Source: JAXMHB01 sp046346965 (lineage in GTDB: Bacteria > Pseudomonadota > Gammaproteobacteria > Xanthomonadales > SZUA-5). From it: a stretch of DNA of 64,000 bases. Location: positions 1 through 64,000 of the forward strand of contig JAXMHB010000013.1 in NCBI GenBank assembly GCA_046346965.1, given 5' to 3'. Below the pieces are notes generated by a model. That model saw nothing but the letters and a program-made list of their open reading frames with translations, did not search any database and had not been told where the DNA came from. This document shows positions 26,355 to 34,227 of the stretch, piece by piece. A program made the position numbers and the translations under genes. How positions within the stretch are numbered: the stretch's first letter is position 1; each line of letters begins with the position of its first letter.

Positions 26355-26471
26355 GGCGCGCACTCCGAAGCCCGGATGCCTGCGGTTCGCGATGCGAATA
26401 CGGCAGCCGGGCCGTGATCGCTGGATCACCGGGTTCGCGCGGAAACGCGCGGGCCTCCCGATGGAAAGGAG
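26355..26471 (+). ncRNA. molybdenum cofactor (Moco) riboswitch
   Basis: The leader of moaA matches the Moco RNA motif of E. coli moaA at its most conserved spots: CTCCGAAGCCCGG near the 5' end, AATACGGCAG with GGCCGTGA after it, and GATCACCGGG, then a GC hairpin, and finally GCCTCCCG with TGGAAAGG directly before the ATG at 26477. The last element includes the GGAAAGGAG ribosome site, so ligand binding could mask translation of moaA. The class is known to sense Moco or the related tungsten cofactor. The boundaries are approximate. Confidence 0.85.
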
Positions 26472-26476
26472 CCACC

Positions 26477-27457
26477 ATGCAGTCCCTCGTCGACTCTCTG
26501 GGTCGGCGCTTTCCGTATTTGCGTCTGTCGCTGACGGAGGCGTGCAATTTTCGCTGCAGCTACTGCCTGCCGAACGGCTATCAGGCGGAGGGCAGTACGC
26601 AGTTCCTTCACCTCGACGAGGTGCGCCGGCTGGTACGCGCCTTTGCCGCGCTCGGCATGCACAAGATACGCCTCACTGGCGGCGAGCCCAGTCTGCGCAA
26701 GGACCTGAGCGCCGTGATTCAGGCGGTCGCCAGCGTCGACGGCATCCGCACGGTGGCGATGACCACCAATGGCGTCAGCCTGCAACGCAAGGTGGCCGAG
26801 TGGCGCGCGGCCGGGCTGACGGCGCTGAATGTCAGCGTGGACAGCCTGGACCCAGCGATCTTTCACGCCATCACCGGCCATGACCGTTTGCCGGACATCC
26901 TGGACGGCGTGGAGACGGCGCTGACGCTGGGCTTCGATGCGCTCAAGCTGAATGCAGTGCTGCTGCGCGGCGTCAACGAGCATGATCTGCCGCAGTGGTT
27001 TGCCTATCTGCGCACACGCCGGGTGTCCTTGCGCTACATCGAACTGATGCGCACCGGCGACAACGGCGCGTACTTCGACCGCCACCACCTGAGCGCCGAC
27101 ACCATCGTGGCCGCGCTGCTCGCGGCCGGCTGGCGCGAGCGACCGCGCGCCGCCGACGCCGGCCCGGCGCGCGAGTACGCGCATCCCGAATACCAGGGCC
27201 GGATCGGCATCATCGCCCCCTACGCCCGCGATTTTTGCGCCAGCTGCAATCGCCTGCGCGTGACCGCACGCGGCGATCTGCGGCTGTGCCTGTACGGCAG
27301 CACCGGCATCCCGCTGCGTCCGCTGCTGCAGGAGGACGGCCAGCACGTGGCCCTGTGCGCCCGCATCGCCACCCAACTGGGCCTGAAAGCCGCCGGCCAC
27401 CGGCTGCACGAAGGCGACACCGGCCTGACCCGCCACTTCGCCAGCATCGGCGGCTAG
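26477..27457 (+). CDS. moaA: GTP 3',8-cyclase MoaA
   Basis: Radical-SAM enzyme that converts GTP to 3',8-cH2GTP, the first step of molybdopterin synthesis. The SAM cluster motif CNFRCSYC gives C23, C27 and C30; the C-terminal cluster is seen in CASCNRLRVTARGDLRLC. The essential terminal Gly-Gly (SIGG) is intact. Length 326 is normal. ATG 26477 is set by the GGAAAGGAG site at the end of the riboswitch; an upstream in-frame ATG lies inside the riboswitch and is rejected. Confidence 0.97.
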   Translation: MQSLVDSLGRRFPYLRLSLTEACNFRCSYCLPNGYQAEGSTQFLHLDEVRRLVRAFAALGMHKIRLTGGEPSLRKDLSAVIQAVASVDGIRTVAMTTNGVSLQRKVAEWRAAGLTALNVSVDSLDPAIFHAITGHDRLPDILDGVETALTLGFDALKLNAVLLRGVNEHDLPQWFAYLRTRRVSLRYIELMRTGDNGAYFDRHHLSADTIVAALLAAGWRERPRAADAGPAREYAHPEYQGRIGIIAPYARDFCASCNRLRVTARGDLRLCLYGSTGIPLRPLLQEDGQHVALCARIATQLGLKAAGHRLHEGDTGLTRHFASIGG

Positions 27458-27489
27458 TCCCTTTCCCTTTCCCTTTCCCTTTTCCCTTT
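27458..27489. repeat. short tandem repeat TCCCTT before moaC-mog
   Basis: Four perfect 6-bp units (27458-27481) and one diverged copy fill the gap between moaA and the next gene. The leader is pyrimidine-rich and has no Shine-Dalgarno site near ATG 27501. Copy-number change would alter the spacing but not the protein. Confidence 0.9.
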
Positions 27490-27500
27490 CTTCGACGCCC

Positions 27501-28481
27501 ATGCCCTACGAAATGGCCGATATCCGCCAAAAACGCCGCACCCGCCGCCGCGCCGTGGCGGTGGGTGAGCTATATGCCAACGCCGACACCTACGCGCAGA
27601 TCGTGGAGCGGCGGCTGCCCAAGGGCGATGCGCTGGCGATGGCCGACATGGCCGGGCTGCAGGGCGCCAAGCAGGCCTCGATGCTGATGCCCTTGTGCCA
27701 TCCGCTGCCATTGGAGCGGGTGCGCTTGCGCTGTCTGCCGGTCGCCGAGCGTCTGGCCATCCGCGTCTACTGTGAGGTGGCGACGGAGGCGCGCACCGGC
27801 GTCGAGATGGAGGCGCTGGCCGGCGTCAACGCCGCGCTGCTGACGATCTACGATCTCAGCAAGCCGGTGCAGCCGGATCTCGCGCTCGGCGGCATCCACC
27901 TGCTGTTCAAGGAAGGCGGCAAGCGCGGGCTGTGGATTTGCCCCACGGGGCTCAGCGAGGAAGAACGCGCGCACTATCGGCCGCAGGCGCCGGCGGATCT
28001 GGGTGGCGCGATGTGTGCGGTGCTGACCTTGAGCGACCGCGCGCACGACGGCGGTTACAGTGATCGCTCGGGCCCGCTGCTGGTGGAGGCGCTGAGCGGC
28101 CTCGGTGGCGCGCTGGCGTGTAGCGAGGTGCTGCCCGATGGCATCGAGCCGCTGGCGACCCGGCTGCGGCAACTGGCCGGTGCCGGCGTGCGTCTGTGCC
28201 TGTGCAGCGGCGGCACCGGGCTGTCGCCGCGCGATCTGACGCCGGAAGCGCTGGCCAGCGTGGCGGATCGCCAGATCCCTGGACTGGCCGAGATGTTCCG
28301 CGTCGAGAGCAGCCAGCACACCGTGCTGGCCTGGCTCAGCCGCGCCTGCGCGGTGCAGGTGGGCGCGATGCTGGTGATCGCCCTGCCCGGTAGCCCCAAG
28401 GCGGTGGCGCAGGGCATGGCGATTCTGGCGCCGGTGCTGGCCCATGCCCTGGCGATGATCGACGGAGGCAGCCACGCATGA
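27501..28481 (+). CDS. moaCB: MoaC-Mog fusion (cyclic pyranopterin monophosphate synthase plus molybdopterin adenylyltransferase-like)
   Basis: Residues 1-155 are MoaC, which rearranges 3',8-cH2GTP to cyclic pyranopterin monophosphate. MPLCHPLPLERV and VEMEALAGVNAALLTIYDL are its catalytic motifs. Residues 170-326 are a MoaB/MogA domain, which adenylylates molybdopterin before metal insertion: VLTLSDRAHDGGYSDRSG and CSGGTGLSPRDLTPEAL are its nucleotide-binding motifs. The fusion is known in some proteobacteria. The true start may be ATG 27513 (MADIRQKRR). It overlaps moaD by four bases. Confidence 0.94.
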   Translation: MPYEMADIRQKRRTRRRAVAVGELYANADTYAQIVERRLPKGDALAMADMAGLQGAKQASMLMPLCHPLPLERVRLRCLPVAERLAIRVYCEVATEARTGVEMEALAGVNAALLTIYDLSKPVQPDLALGGIHLLFKEGGKRGLWICPTGLSEEERAHYRPQAPADLGGAMCAVLTLSDRAHDGGYSDRSGPLLVEALSGLGGALACSEVLPDGIEPLATRLRQLAGAGVRLCLCSGGTGLSPRDLTPEALASVADRQIPGLAEMFRVESSQHTVLAWLSRACAVQVGAMLVIALPGSPKAVAQGMAILAPVLAHALAMIDGGSHA

Positions 28482-28738
28482 AGGTCACGCTGAAGGTCTT
28501 TGGCTATCTGCGCGAGTACGTGCCGGAGGGCGCGCTCGTGCTGGAGCTCGCCGAGGACGCCCGCGTCGGCGCCCTGCGCCAGCAGTTGGCCGAACACGCG
28601 CGTGCGCACTGGCCGGGCTTTGCGGTCGAGGGCTTGCGCGCCTGCGCCTTCGCCAGCGAGCACGCGCTGCTGCGCGAGGACGAGGCACTGCCGGCCGATG
28701 GCCAGCTCGCCATCCTGCCGCCCGTGAGCGGAGGCTGA
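28478..28738 (+). CDS. moaD: molybdopterin synthase small subunit MoaD
   Basis: Sulfur carrier of molybdopterin synthase with a ubiquitin-like fold. The 86 residues end in SGG, the C-terminal Gly-Gly that is adenylylated and thiocarboxylated. FGYLREYVPEG and LAILPPVSGG are typical. The ATG overlaps the stop of the fused upstream gene, and moaE begins two bases later. Confidence 0.94.
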   Translation: MKVTLKVFGYLREYVPEGALVLELAEDARVGALRQQLAEHARAHWPGFAVEGLRACAFASEHALLREDEALPADGQLAILPPVSGG

Positions 28739-28740
28739 CG

Positions 28741-29229
28741 ATGACGCCGATACTCGCAGTGCTGGATGTCGCGCAGGCGCCGCTGGATCCGGCGGCGGCG
28801 CTGGCGCAGGTCAGCGATCCCGGCTTTGGCGGCCTGACGATGTTCGTCGGCCGGGTGCGCGATTGGAACCATGGCCGCCAGGTCACCGGCGTCAGCTACG
28901 ATCTGTACGAGCCGCTGGCGCTGCGACGCTTTGCCGAGATCGCGGCCGAGGTCGAACAGACAGTCGGCCCGCGCCTGAAGCTCTACATCGCGCATGCCCG
29001 CGGCCGGCTGGCGGTGGGCGATCTGGCGGTGGTCATTGCCGCCGGCACACCGCATCGCGACGAGGCCTTCCGCGCCTGCCGGCTGGCGATCGAGCGGGTC
29101 AAACATACGGCGCCGATCTGGAAACAGGAGCATTACGTGGACGGCAGCAGCGTGTGGAGCGAGGGCTGCACGCTGTGCGGCGCCGAGCCCGCGCCCGCCA
29201 CCCACGCGCACACGGACGACCACCCATGA
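28741..29229 (+). CDS. moaE: molybdopterin synthase large subunit MoaE
   Basis: Catalytic subunit that transfers sulfur from MoaD onto precursor Z to give molybdopterin. Conserved stretches are GLTMFVGRVRDWNHGRQV, HRDEAFRACRLAIERVK and APIWKQEHYVDG, with the active lysines in ERVKH and IWKQE. Length 162 is normal. A GGAGG site precedes the ATG. Its stop overlaps the next gene's ATG. Confidence 0.95.
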   Translation: MTPILAVLDVAQAPLDPAAALAQVSDPGFGGLTMFVGRVRDWNHGRQVTGVSYDLYEPLALRRFAEIAAEVEQTVGPRLKLYIAHARGRLAVGDLAVVIAAGTPHRDEAFRACRLAIERVKHTAPIWKQEHYVDGSSVWSEGCTLCGAEPAPATHAHTDDHP

Positions 29230-29546
29230 AGGTGCAGATCGAGGGCCAGCACCTGCGTTGGCGCGTCAGCGCCGAGGAATGCGCAGAGCTGCTCGCCGGC
29301 GCCCGGCTGAGCGACCGTACGCTGCTCGGCGGCGAGGCACTGGAGCGCACGCTGGCACTGCACGCAGGCGAGGCCGTGCTGGAACTTGAATCTGGCGCGC
29401 TGCATGTGCGCCTGCCGCAGTCCGATGTGGCGGCCTTGTCCGAGCGACTGCCGAGTCGTGATGGCCTCAGCTACCGCATTGAGGGCGTGGCGCTGACCTT
29501 CGATGTCGACCTGCGCGACAGCCCTCGCCGGCGGCGCGGCGCCTGA
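29226..29546 (+). CDS. DUF7009-like small protein in the molybdenum cofactor operon
   Basis: A 106-residue protein starting MKVQIEGQHLRWRVSAEEC, with the LR-R-x-E layout, a central LELESGALHVRLPQSD and a late SYRIEGVALTFDVDLR. I recognise this as resembling DUF7009, a small family seen beside moaE in other phyla, but I cannot run a search. Function unknown. It overlaps moaE by four bases and ends before modA, so it is transcribed with the molybdenum genes and may serve cofactor synthesis or molybdate handling. Confidence 0.8.
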   Translation: MKVQIEGQHLRWRVSAEECAELLAGARLSDRTLLGGEALERTLALHAGEAVLELESGALHVRLPQSDVAALSERLPSRDGLSYRIEGVALTFDVDLRDSPRRRRGA

Positions 29547-29586
29547 ACCGTTCCGTGCTGCCGTCATTCCAATGGGAGATGTGATC

Positions 29587-30342
29587 ATGTTCACGCGCCT
29601 GCGCCCGCTGCTCGCACTGTGCCTGGCGTTCCTGATCCGGCCCGCGCAGGCCGAGACGCTGCTGGTGGCAGCCGCGGCCGATCTGCGCGGCGTGCTGGAA
29701 CCACTGGCGCAACAACTGGAACAGCAGCACAGCGGACTGCGGGTTTCGATCAGCTTTGGCTCCTCCGGCAAACTGGCGACGCAGATCGAACAGGGCGCGC
29801 CCTTCGCCGTGTATTTCGCTGCCGACGAGCGCTATCCAGCGCGTCTGCATGCCGCCGGGCTGACGCTGGGCGCGCCGCAGCGCTATGCGCGCGGTCGGCT
29901 GGTGCTGTGGTTGCCGCAGCAGGAGTCGGGCAGTGCGCAGCTTGAAGACCTGCGCGACGCACGCTATCGGCATTTCGCCATCGCCAATCCCGCGCATGCG
30001 CCCTACGGCCAGCGCGCGCAGCAGGCGCTGCAGGCCGCGGGCCTGTGGGAGGCGCTGGATGGTCGTTTGGTGCTGGCGGAGAACGTCGCGCAGGCGGTGC
30101 AGTTGATCGACAGCGGTGCCGCCGATGGCGGCATCGTCGCGTGGTCGCTGCTCTACGGCACGCCGCTGGCGCAGCGCGGGCGCTGGGTGCTTATTGATCC
30201 GGCCCTGCACGATCCGCTCTGGCAGGCAGCCGTGGTCACGCGCGCTGGCGCCGATCAGCCGGCGGCTGCGGCGCTGCTCGCGCTGGTGCTGTCGCCCGAC
30301 GGTCGGGCACAGCTGCAGTCGCGTGGTTTCGAGCTGCCCTGA
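29587..30342 (+). CDS. modA: molybdate-binding periplasmic protein ModA
   Basis: Captures molybdate or tungstate for the ModBC transporter. The signal peptide is residues 1-21 (LLALCLAFLIRPAQA). The mature part begins ETLLVAAAADLRGVLEPLAQQ and contains the ligand-binding FGSSGKLATQIEQGAP and VAWSLLY elements. The 251-residue length fits. The start at 29587 is chosen because GGGAG lies 7 bases upstream and the signal peptide begins there; ATG 29503 overlaps the previous gene. Confidence 0.93.
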   Translation: MFTRLRPLLALCLAFLIRPAQAETLLVAAAADLRGVLEPLAQQLEQQHSGLRVSISFGSSGKLATQIEQGAPFAVYFAADERYPARLHAAGLTLGAPQRYARGRLVLWLPQQESGSAQLEDLRDARYRHFAIANPAHAPYGQRAQQALQAAGLWEALDGRLVLAENVAQAVQLIDSGAADGGIVAWSLLYGTPLAQRGRWVLIDPALHDPLWQAAVVTRAGADQPAAAALLALVLSPDGRAQLQSRGFELP

Positions 30343-31020
30343 ATGGCTGCGGCGGACTGGCAGGCCGCGTGGGTCACGCTGCAATTGTGCACGGCGACCA
30401 CGCTGATTCTGCTGCTGTTGGCGCTGCCGCTGGCGTGGTGGCTGGCGCATACGCGCAGCCGCTGGCGGCCGGCGGTGGAAGCGCTGGTGGCGATGCCGCT
30501 GGTGTTGCCGCCCACCGTGCTCGGCTTTTACCTGCTGATCGCGCTCGGCCCACGCGGGTGGATCGGCGGCACGCTGGAAGCGCTGGGCGGGCACCATCTG
30601 GCCTTCAGCTTCAGCGGCATTCTGATCGGATCGCTGCTGTACTCGCTACCCTTTGCCGTGCAGCCCTTGCAGGACGGCTTTCGCGCCATCGGACGCGGGC
30701 CGCTGGACGTCGCCGCAACGCTGGGCGCCGGCCCCTGGGATCGTTTTGTCACCGTCGCGCTGCCGCTGGCGCGTGGCAGCGTGCTGACCGCGGCGAGCTT
30801 GAGCTTTGCCCACACGCTGGGCGAGTTCGGGGTGGTGCTGATGATCGGCGGCAACCTCGAAGGGCACACGCGGGTGCTGTCGATTGCCATTTTTGACGCT
30901 GCCGAAGCGCTCGACTATCCGCGCGCACATCGCTTGTCGGCGCTGATGTTGCTGGCCTCCTTCCTGATTCTGTACGCGGTCTATCGCTGGCGTGGCCGCA
31001 CGCCGGGCTGGCCGCGATGA
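30343..31020 (+). CDS. modB: molybdate ABC transporter permease ModB
   Basis: Inner-membrane permease, 225 residues with five or six helices. The EAA loop with ATLGAGPWDRFVTVALPLA lies near 126-144 and is followed by the family motif HTLGEFGVVLMIGGNLEG. It starts directly after the modA stop and ends overlapping modC by four bases. Confidence 0.95.
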   Translation: MAAADWQAAWVTLQLCTATTLILLLLALPLAWWLAHTRSRWRPAVEALVAMPLVLPPTVLGFYLLIALGPRGWIGGTLEALGGHHLAFSFSGILIGSLLYSLPFAVQPLQDGFRAIGRGPLDVAATLGAGPWDRFVTVALPLARGSVLTAASLSFAHTLGEFGVVLMIGGNLEGHTRVLSIAIFDAAEALDYPRAHRLSALMLLASFLILYAVYRWRGRTPGWPR

Positions 31021-32078
31021 GTTTGCGTTTGGCCATCGACCATCAGCTCGGCAACTTCGCGCTGCAGGTGCATGGCGAGTTGCCGGGCGCCGGGATCAGC
31101 GCGCTGTACGGCCCTTCCGGCAGCGGCAAAACGCTGACGCTGCGCTGCATCGCCGGACTGGAGCGCCCGCGGCAGGCGCGCATCGCGTTTGCCGGCGAGA
31201 CCTGGGACGACGAGCGCGTGCACCTGCCCGCGCATCGGCGTCGGGTGGCCTATGTCCCGCAGGATGCCGGGCTGTTCCCGCATCTGACCGTGCGCGGCAA
31301 TCTGGCCTACGCCGAGCGACGCAACCCGGCGCCACGGCTGCCGCTGGCGGAGCTTGCCCGACGGCTGCAGATCCATGACTGGCTGGATCGGCCGGTGACC
31401 GGATTGTCGGGCGGCGAGCGACAGCGCGTGGCGCTGGCGCGTGCCTTGCTGGCCGGCGCGCGGCTGCTGCTGCTGGACGAACCGCTGGCGGCGCTGGATC
31501 GCGCGGCGCGGCGGCAAATCGCGCCGCTGTTGCGGCAGATCTGCATGGAGGAAGGCTTGCCGATGCTGCTGGTCAGTCACTCCGCCGAGGAAATCGAGCG
31601 CCTCGCCGATCGCGTTTGGCCTATCCACGCCGGGCAAACCGGCGCCTGCGTGGCACTGGCCGACGCCTTGGCGGATCCGCGCTCGCCGCTGCATGCCGTC
31701 GATGGGCCGGCCAGCGTATGGGATGCCGAAGTGCTCGCCGCCACCGACGGCGATGGTCTGCAGGCGCTGGGCGTCGGCAGCGAGCGGCTGTGGATTGCCG
31801 GCGGCGCGCATTCCCCCGGCGCAAGGCTGCGGGTGCGCGTACTCGCGCGCGACGTGGTGTTGAGTCTGGACGCGCCGACGCGCGTCAGCACCTTGAACAT
31901 CTGGCGCGTGCAGCTCAGCGCGCTCGACGAGATCGCCCCGGCCAGCGCGTTGCTGCGCTGCACGCTGGCGAGCGGTCACTGCGTGCTGGCGCTGGTGACG
32001 CGGCGCTCGGTGCGGCAACTCGGGCTGCACTGCGGCATGACGGCGTGGGTGCAGATGAAGGCGGTGGCGCTGGACTGA
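31017..32078 (+). CDS. modC: molybdate ABC transporter ATP-binding protein ModC
   Basis: ATPase of the molybdate importer. Walker A is GPSGSGKT (residues 32-39), the signature LSGGERQRVALARALL is near 123-138, and Walker B is LLLLDEPLAALD. Residues 285-350 form the TOBE/Mop domain that binds oxyanions. Length 353 is standard. It closes the Moco-Mod block; nothing obviously regulatory (ModE) is in the window. Confidence 0.96.
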   Translation: MSLRLAIDHQLGNFALQVHGELPGAGISALYGPSGSGKTLTLRCIAGLERPRQARIAFAGETWDDERVHLPAHRRRVAYVPQDAGLFPHLTVRGNLAYAERRNPAPRLPLAELARRLQIHDWLDRPVTGLSGGERQRVALARALLAGARLLLLDEPLAALDRAARRQIAPLLRQICMEEGLPMLLVSHSAEEIERLADRVWPIHAGQTGACVALADALADPRSPLHAVDGPASVWDAEVLAATDGDGLQALGVGSERLWIAGGAHSPGARLRVRVLARDVVLSLDAPTRVSTLNIWRVQLSALDEIAPASALLRCTLASGHCVLALVTRRSVRQLGLHCGMTAWVQMKAVALD

Positions 32079-32086
32079 GCCTGACG

Positions 32087-32638
32087 TCAGCGCAAGCCGC
32101 TCGGCGCCAACGCCCGCCACTGTCCGGGCGCCAGACCGTCGAGTGCGTAGGGTCCGATGCGCGCCCGGATCAGCCGCAGCGTCGGATGGCCGACCGCAGC
32201 GGTCATCCGTCGCACCTGGCGATTGCGGCCCTCGCGCAGGCCGAGTTCGATCCACGTAGTCGGAATTTGCGCGCGATAGCGGATCGGCGGATCGCGCGGC
32301 CACAGGCCAGCCGGCTCGGTCTCCATCCGGCGCACCTCGGCGGGTAGCGTCGGCCCGTCGTTGAGCACCACACCACGCCGCAGCGCCGCCAGCGCAGCCT
32401 CATCGGGCTGACCCTCGACCTGCGCCCAGTAGATCTTGCGCATCCGGTGGCGCGGGTCACTGATACGCGCGATCAGCGGCCCCTCGTCGCTGAGCAACAG
32501 CAGGCCCTCGCTATCGCGATCCAGGCGCCCGGCCGGGTACACGCCAGGCACCGGCACGTAGTCGGCCAGCGTGCGCCGCCCGGTCTCGTCGGTGAACTGA
32601 CACAACACGTCAAAGGGCTTGTTCAGCGCGATCAGCAT
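32087..32638 (-). CDS. rluE: 23S rRNA pseudouridine synthase RluE
   Basis: RsuA/RluE-family enzyme; RluE isomerises U2457 of 23S rRNA. The catalytic aspartate D40 is in AGRLDRDSEGLLLLSDEG. LREGRNRQVRRMTAAVGHP is the second family motif. The short form (183 residues) without an S4 domain favours RluE over RsuA or RluB. There is no good ribosome site because the MITE-like element ends eight bases upstream of the ATG. Confidence 0.88.
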   Translation of the reverse strand: MLIALNKPFDVLCQFTDETGRRTLADYVPVPGVYPAGRLDRDSEGLLLLSDEGPLIARISDPRHRMRKIYWAQVEGQPDEAALAALRRGVVLNDGPTLPAEVRRMETEPAGLWPRDPPIRYRAQIPTTWIELGLREGRNRQVRRMTAAVGHPTLRLIRARIGPYALDGLAPGQWRALAPSGLR

Positions 32639-32646
32639 GGTGCGGC

Positions 32647-32808
32647 TAGTGTGGTGTTCTGTAGTTACGTTGTGGAAATTTCCGATGGATTTTGCGTTGA
32701 GGCAAGGCGCGAGTAGGAGCCATTGCAGGACTATGGCGACGACGAGCAACGCCGCATCGGCGCAAAAGACGCGGAAATCACGCGAGCTAACTGCGGAACA
32801 CCACACTA
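32647..32808. mobile_element. 158-bp MITE-like element with TA duplication
   Basis: The ends GTGTGGTGTTCTGTAGTTA and the inverted GTGTGGTGTTCCGCAGTTA (19 bp, 2 mismatches) face each other and are flanked by TA dinucleotides (32647-32648 and 32807-32808), the usual IS630/Tc1-mariner target duplication. The homology of the two halves extends inward with gaps, so the whole element folds as one long hairpin. It has no gene. It sits between the ABC permease and rluE. No second copy was found by eye in this window. Confidence 0.82.
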
Positions 32809-34218
32809 CAGCGGCGCGTCGAAGCGCAGTCCCCAGCGCGCCACCTGGCGCTCGGCATAGGCCAGAAAGCCGGCGGCGACCACGATCCACACGCAGCCAG
32901 TGGCGATGCCTGCCGGCAGCGAGTGCATTGCCGCCAGCGCGGTGCTGCTGGTCGGCGGCGCCGCCAGCAGGCCCAGCGCGAACAGACCGGCAAACACACG
33001 CGGCTTCTCGGCATCGAGCAGCAGCAGGACGACGCCCAGCCCGAACAGGCTGGCGGCGGCCGCGCCCAGCAGGCCACCGACCAGCAGCGGCAGACGCAAT
33101 TCGGCCGGGTACATCAGCACGCCCACCAGGATCAGCAGCAGCGCGGCCGAGATCAGCGCCGAGACCAGCGACCCGCGCAGTGCGCGCGCAACCTCGAGCG
33201 CAAAGGCGCGGTGCGAGGGCGGCGTCAGCGCCAGATAGACATCGGTCAGGCTGGGACGCAGGATCAGCGTGACGCGATGCAACTGCTGGAAGCGCATCGC
33301 CGTGATCACGCCGATATAGCTGGCCGCCATGCCCATCGGGGGCGGACCATTGCGCTGCGCGCCCAGGGCCCACAGGACCACGCCGCCGAAGGCCGCGGTC
33401 ACCAGCAGTTCGAGCAGCACGCCGCGCCAATGCAGCGCCGGCATCAGCACCATCTGCAGCGCCCGCTGGCGCGCGCCGGGGCGGCCGCGAGACAGGCGGG
33501 CAAGCACTGCGTCAAAGGCACTGGCAGACAGGCTATAGCCCAGATCGATGAGCTTGCGCGACAAGCCGGTGGCGTTGGCGCGCATCGCTTCGGGTCCATG
33601 TCGCAGGTCCGAGGCACTGATATCCGCCGGTGACAGCGTCAGCGTCTGGTCGGTGATCACCGTCAGGCGGCGCCACACCGCCAACAGGATCAACGCCGCG
33701 CCGGCGGCGATCGGCAAGGGCGCCAGGGGGTATTCGAGCAGCGCGTTCCACAACTCGCGCGCGACGCTGGGCCAAATTCCGAGCAGCATCGGCACAAACC
33801 ACACCAGCGTGGCCCACTTCATGCCGCTGCCGGTGGCGGTCGCGGTGGCGGCAATCAGCAGCAAGCCGGAGCCGACCAGCGTGCCGTGGGCGCCCAGCCA
33901 GATCTGGGTGACCAGCGCCGGCATCAGGATGAGAAACGCGCCGTAGACCGCCCACAGCCGCAGCAGCTGCGTGCGAAAGCGCGGCAGCGTCTGCGTTTCC
34001 GGGCGGCACACCGAGGACCACACCATCGCGCTGAACATCGACACAAACATCAGCGCGTAGGCGTGGATGCCGAGCGAGGCATACAGAACCTTGGGCTTGC
34101 CGACGAAGAAGGGCAGCGCCCAGGCGCCCACCAGCAGCAGCGACATGATCGTCATGCCCGGCAGATAACGCTGCCAGGGCAGACGCAGCAGCACCCAGAA
34201 CGGTCGTGTAGCGCTCAT
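32806..34218 (-). CDS. ABC transporter permease-like membrane protein
   Basis: A 470-residue polytopic membrane protein (roughly ten to twelve hydrophobic segments) coded directly after an ATP-binding protein, with ten bases between, so it is the presumed permease of a two-gene exporter. No motif names its substrate. The last codon is followed by TAG, whose TA is the target site of the MITE-like element. The open end is thus intact although the element sits in it. Confidence 0.72.
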   Translation of the reverse strand: MSATRPFWVLLRLPWQRYLPGMTIMSLLLVGAWALPFFVGKPKVLYASLGIHAYALMFVSMFSAMVWSSVCRPETQTLPRFRTQLLRLWAVYGAFLILMPALVTQIWLGAHGTLVGSGLLLIAATATATGSGMKWATLVWFVPMLLGIWPSVARELWNALLEYPLAPLPIAAGAALILLAVWRRLTVITDQTLTLSPADISASDLRHGPEAMRANATGLSRKLIDLGYSLSASAFDAVLARLSRGRPGARQRALQMVLMPALHWRGVLLELLVTAAFGGVVLWALGAQRNGPPPMGMAASYIGVITAMRFQQLHRVTLILRPSLTDVYLALTPPSHRAFALEVARALRGSLVSALISAALLLILVGVLMYPAELRLPLLVGGLLGAAAASLFGLGVVLLLLDAEKPRVFAGLFALGLLAAPPTSSTALAAMHSLPAGIATGCVWIVVAAGFLAYAERQVARWGLRFDAPL

Positions 34219-34227
34219 CGCGATCCC

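Noticed and set aside
26414..26476. Earlier start of moaA at 26414
   Set aside because: It lies within the riboswitch, and the canonical ribosome site precedes 26477.
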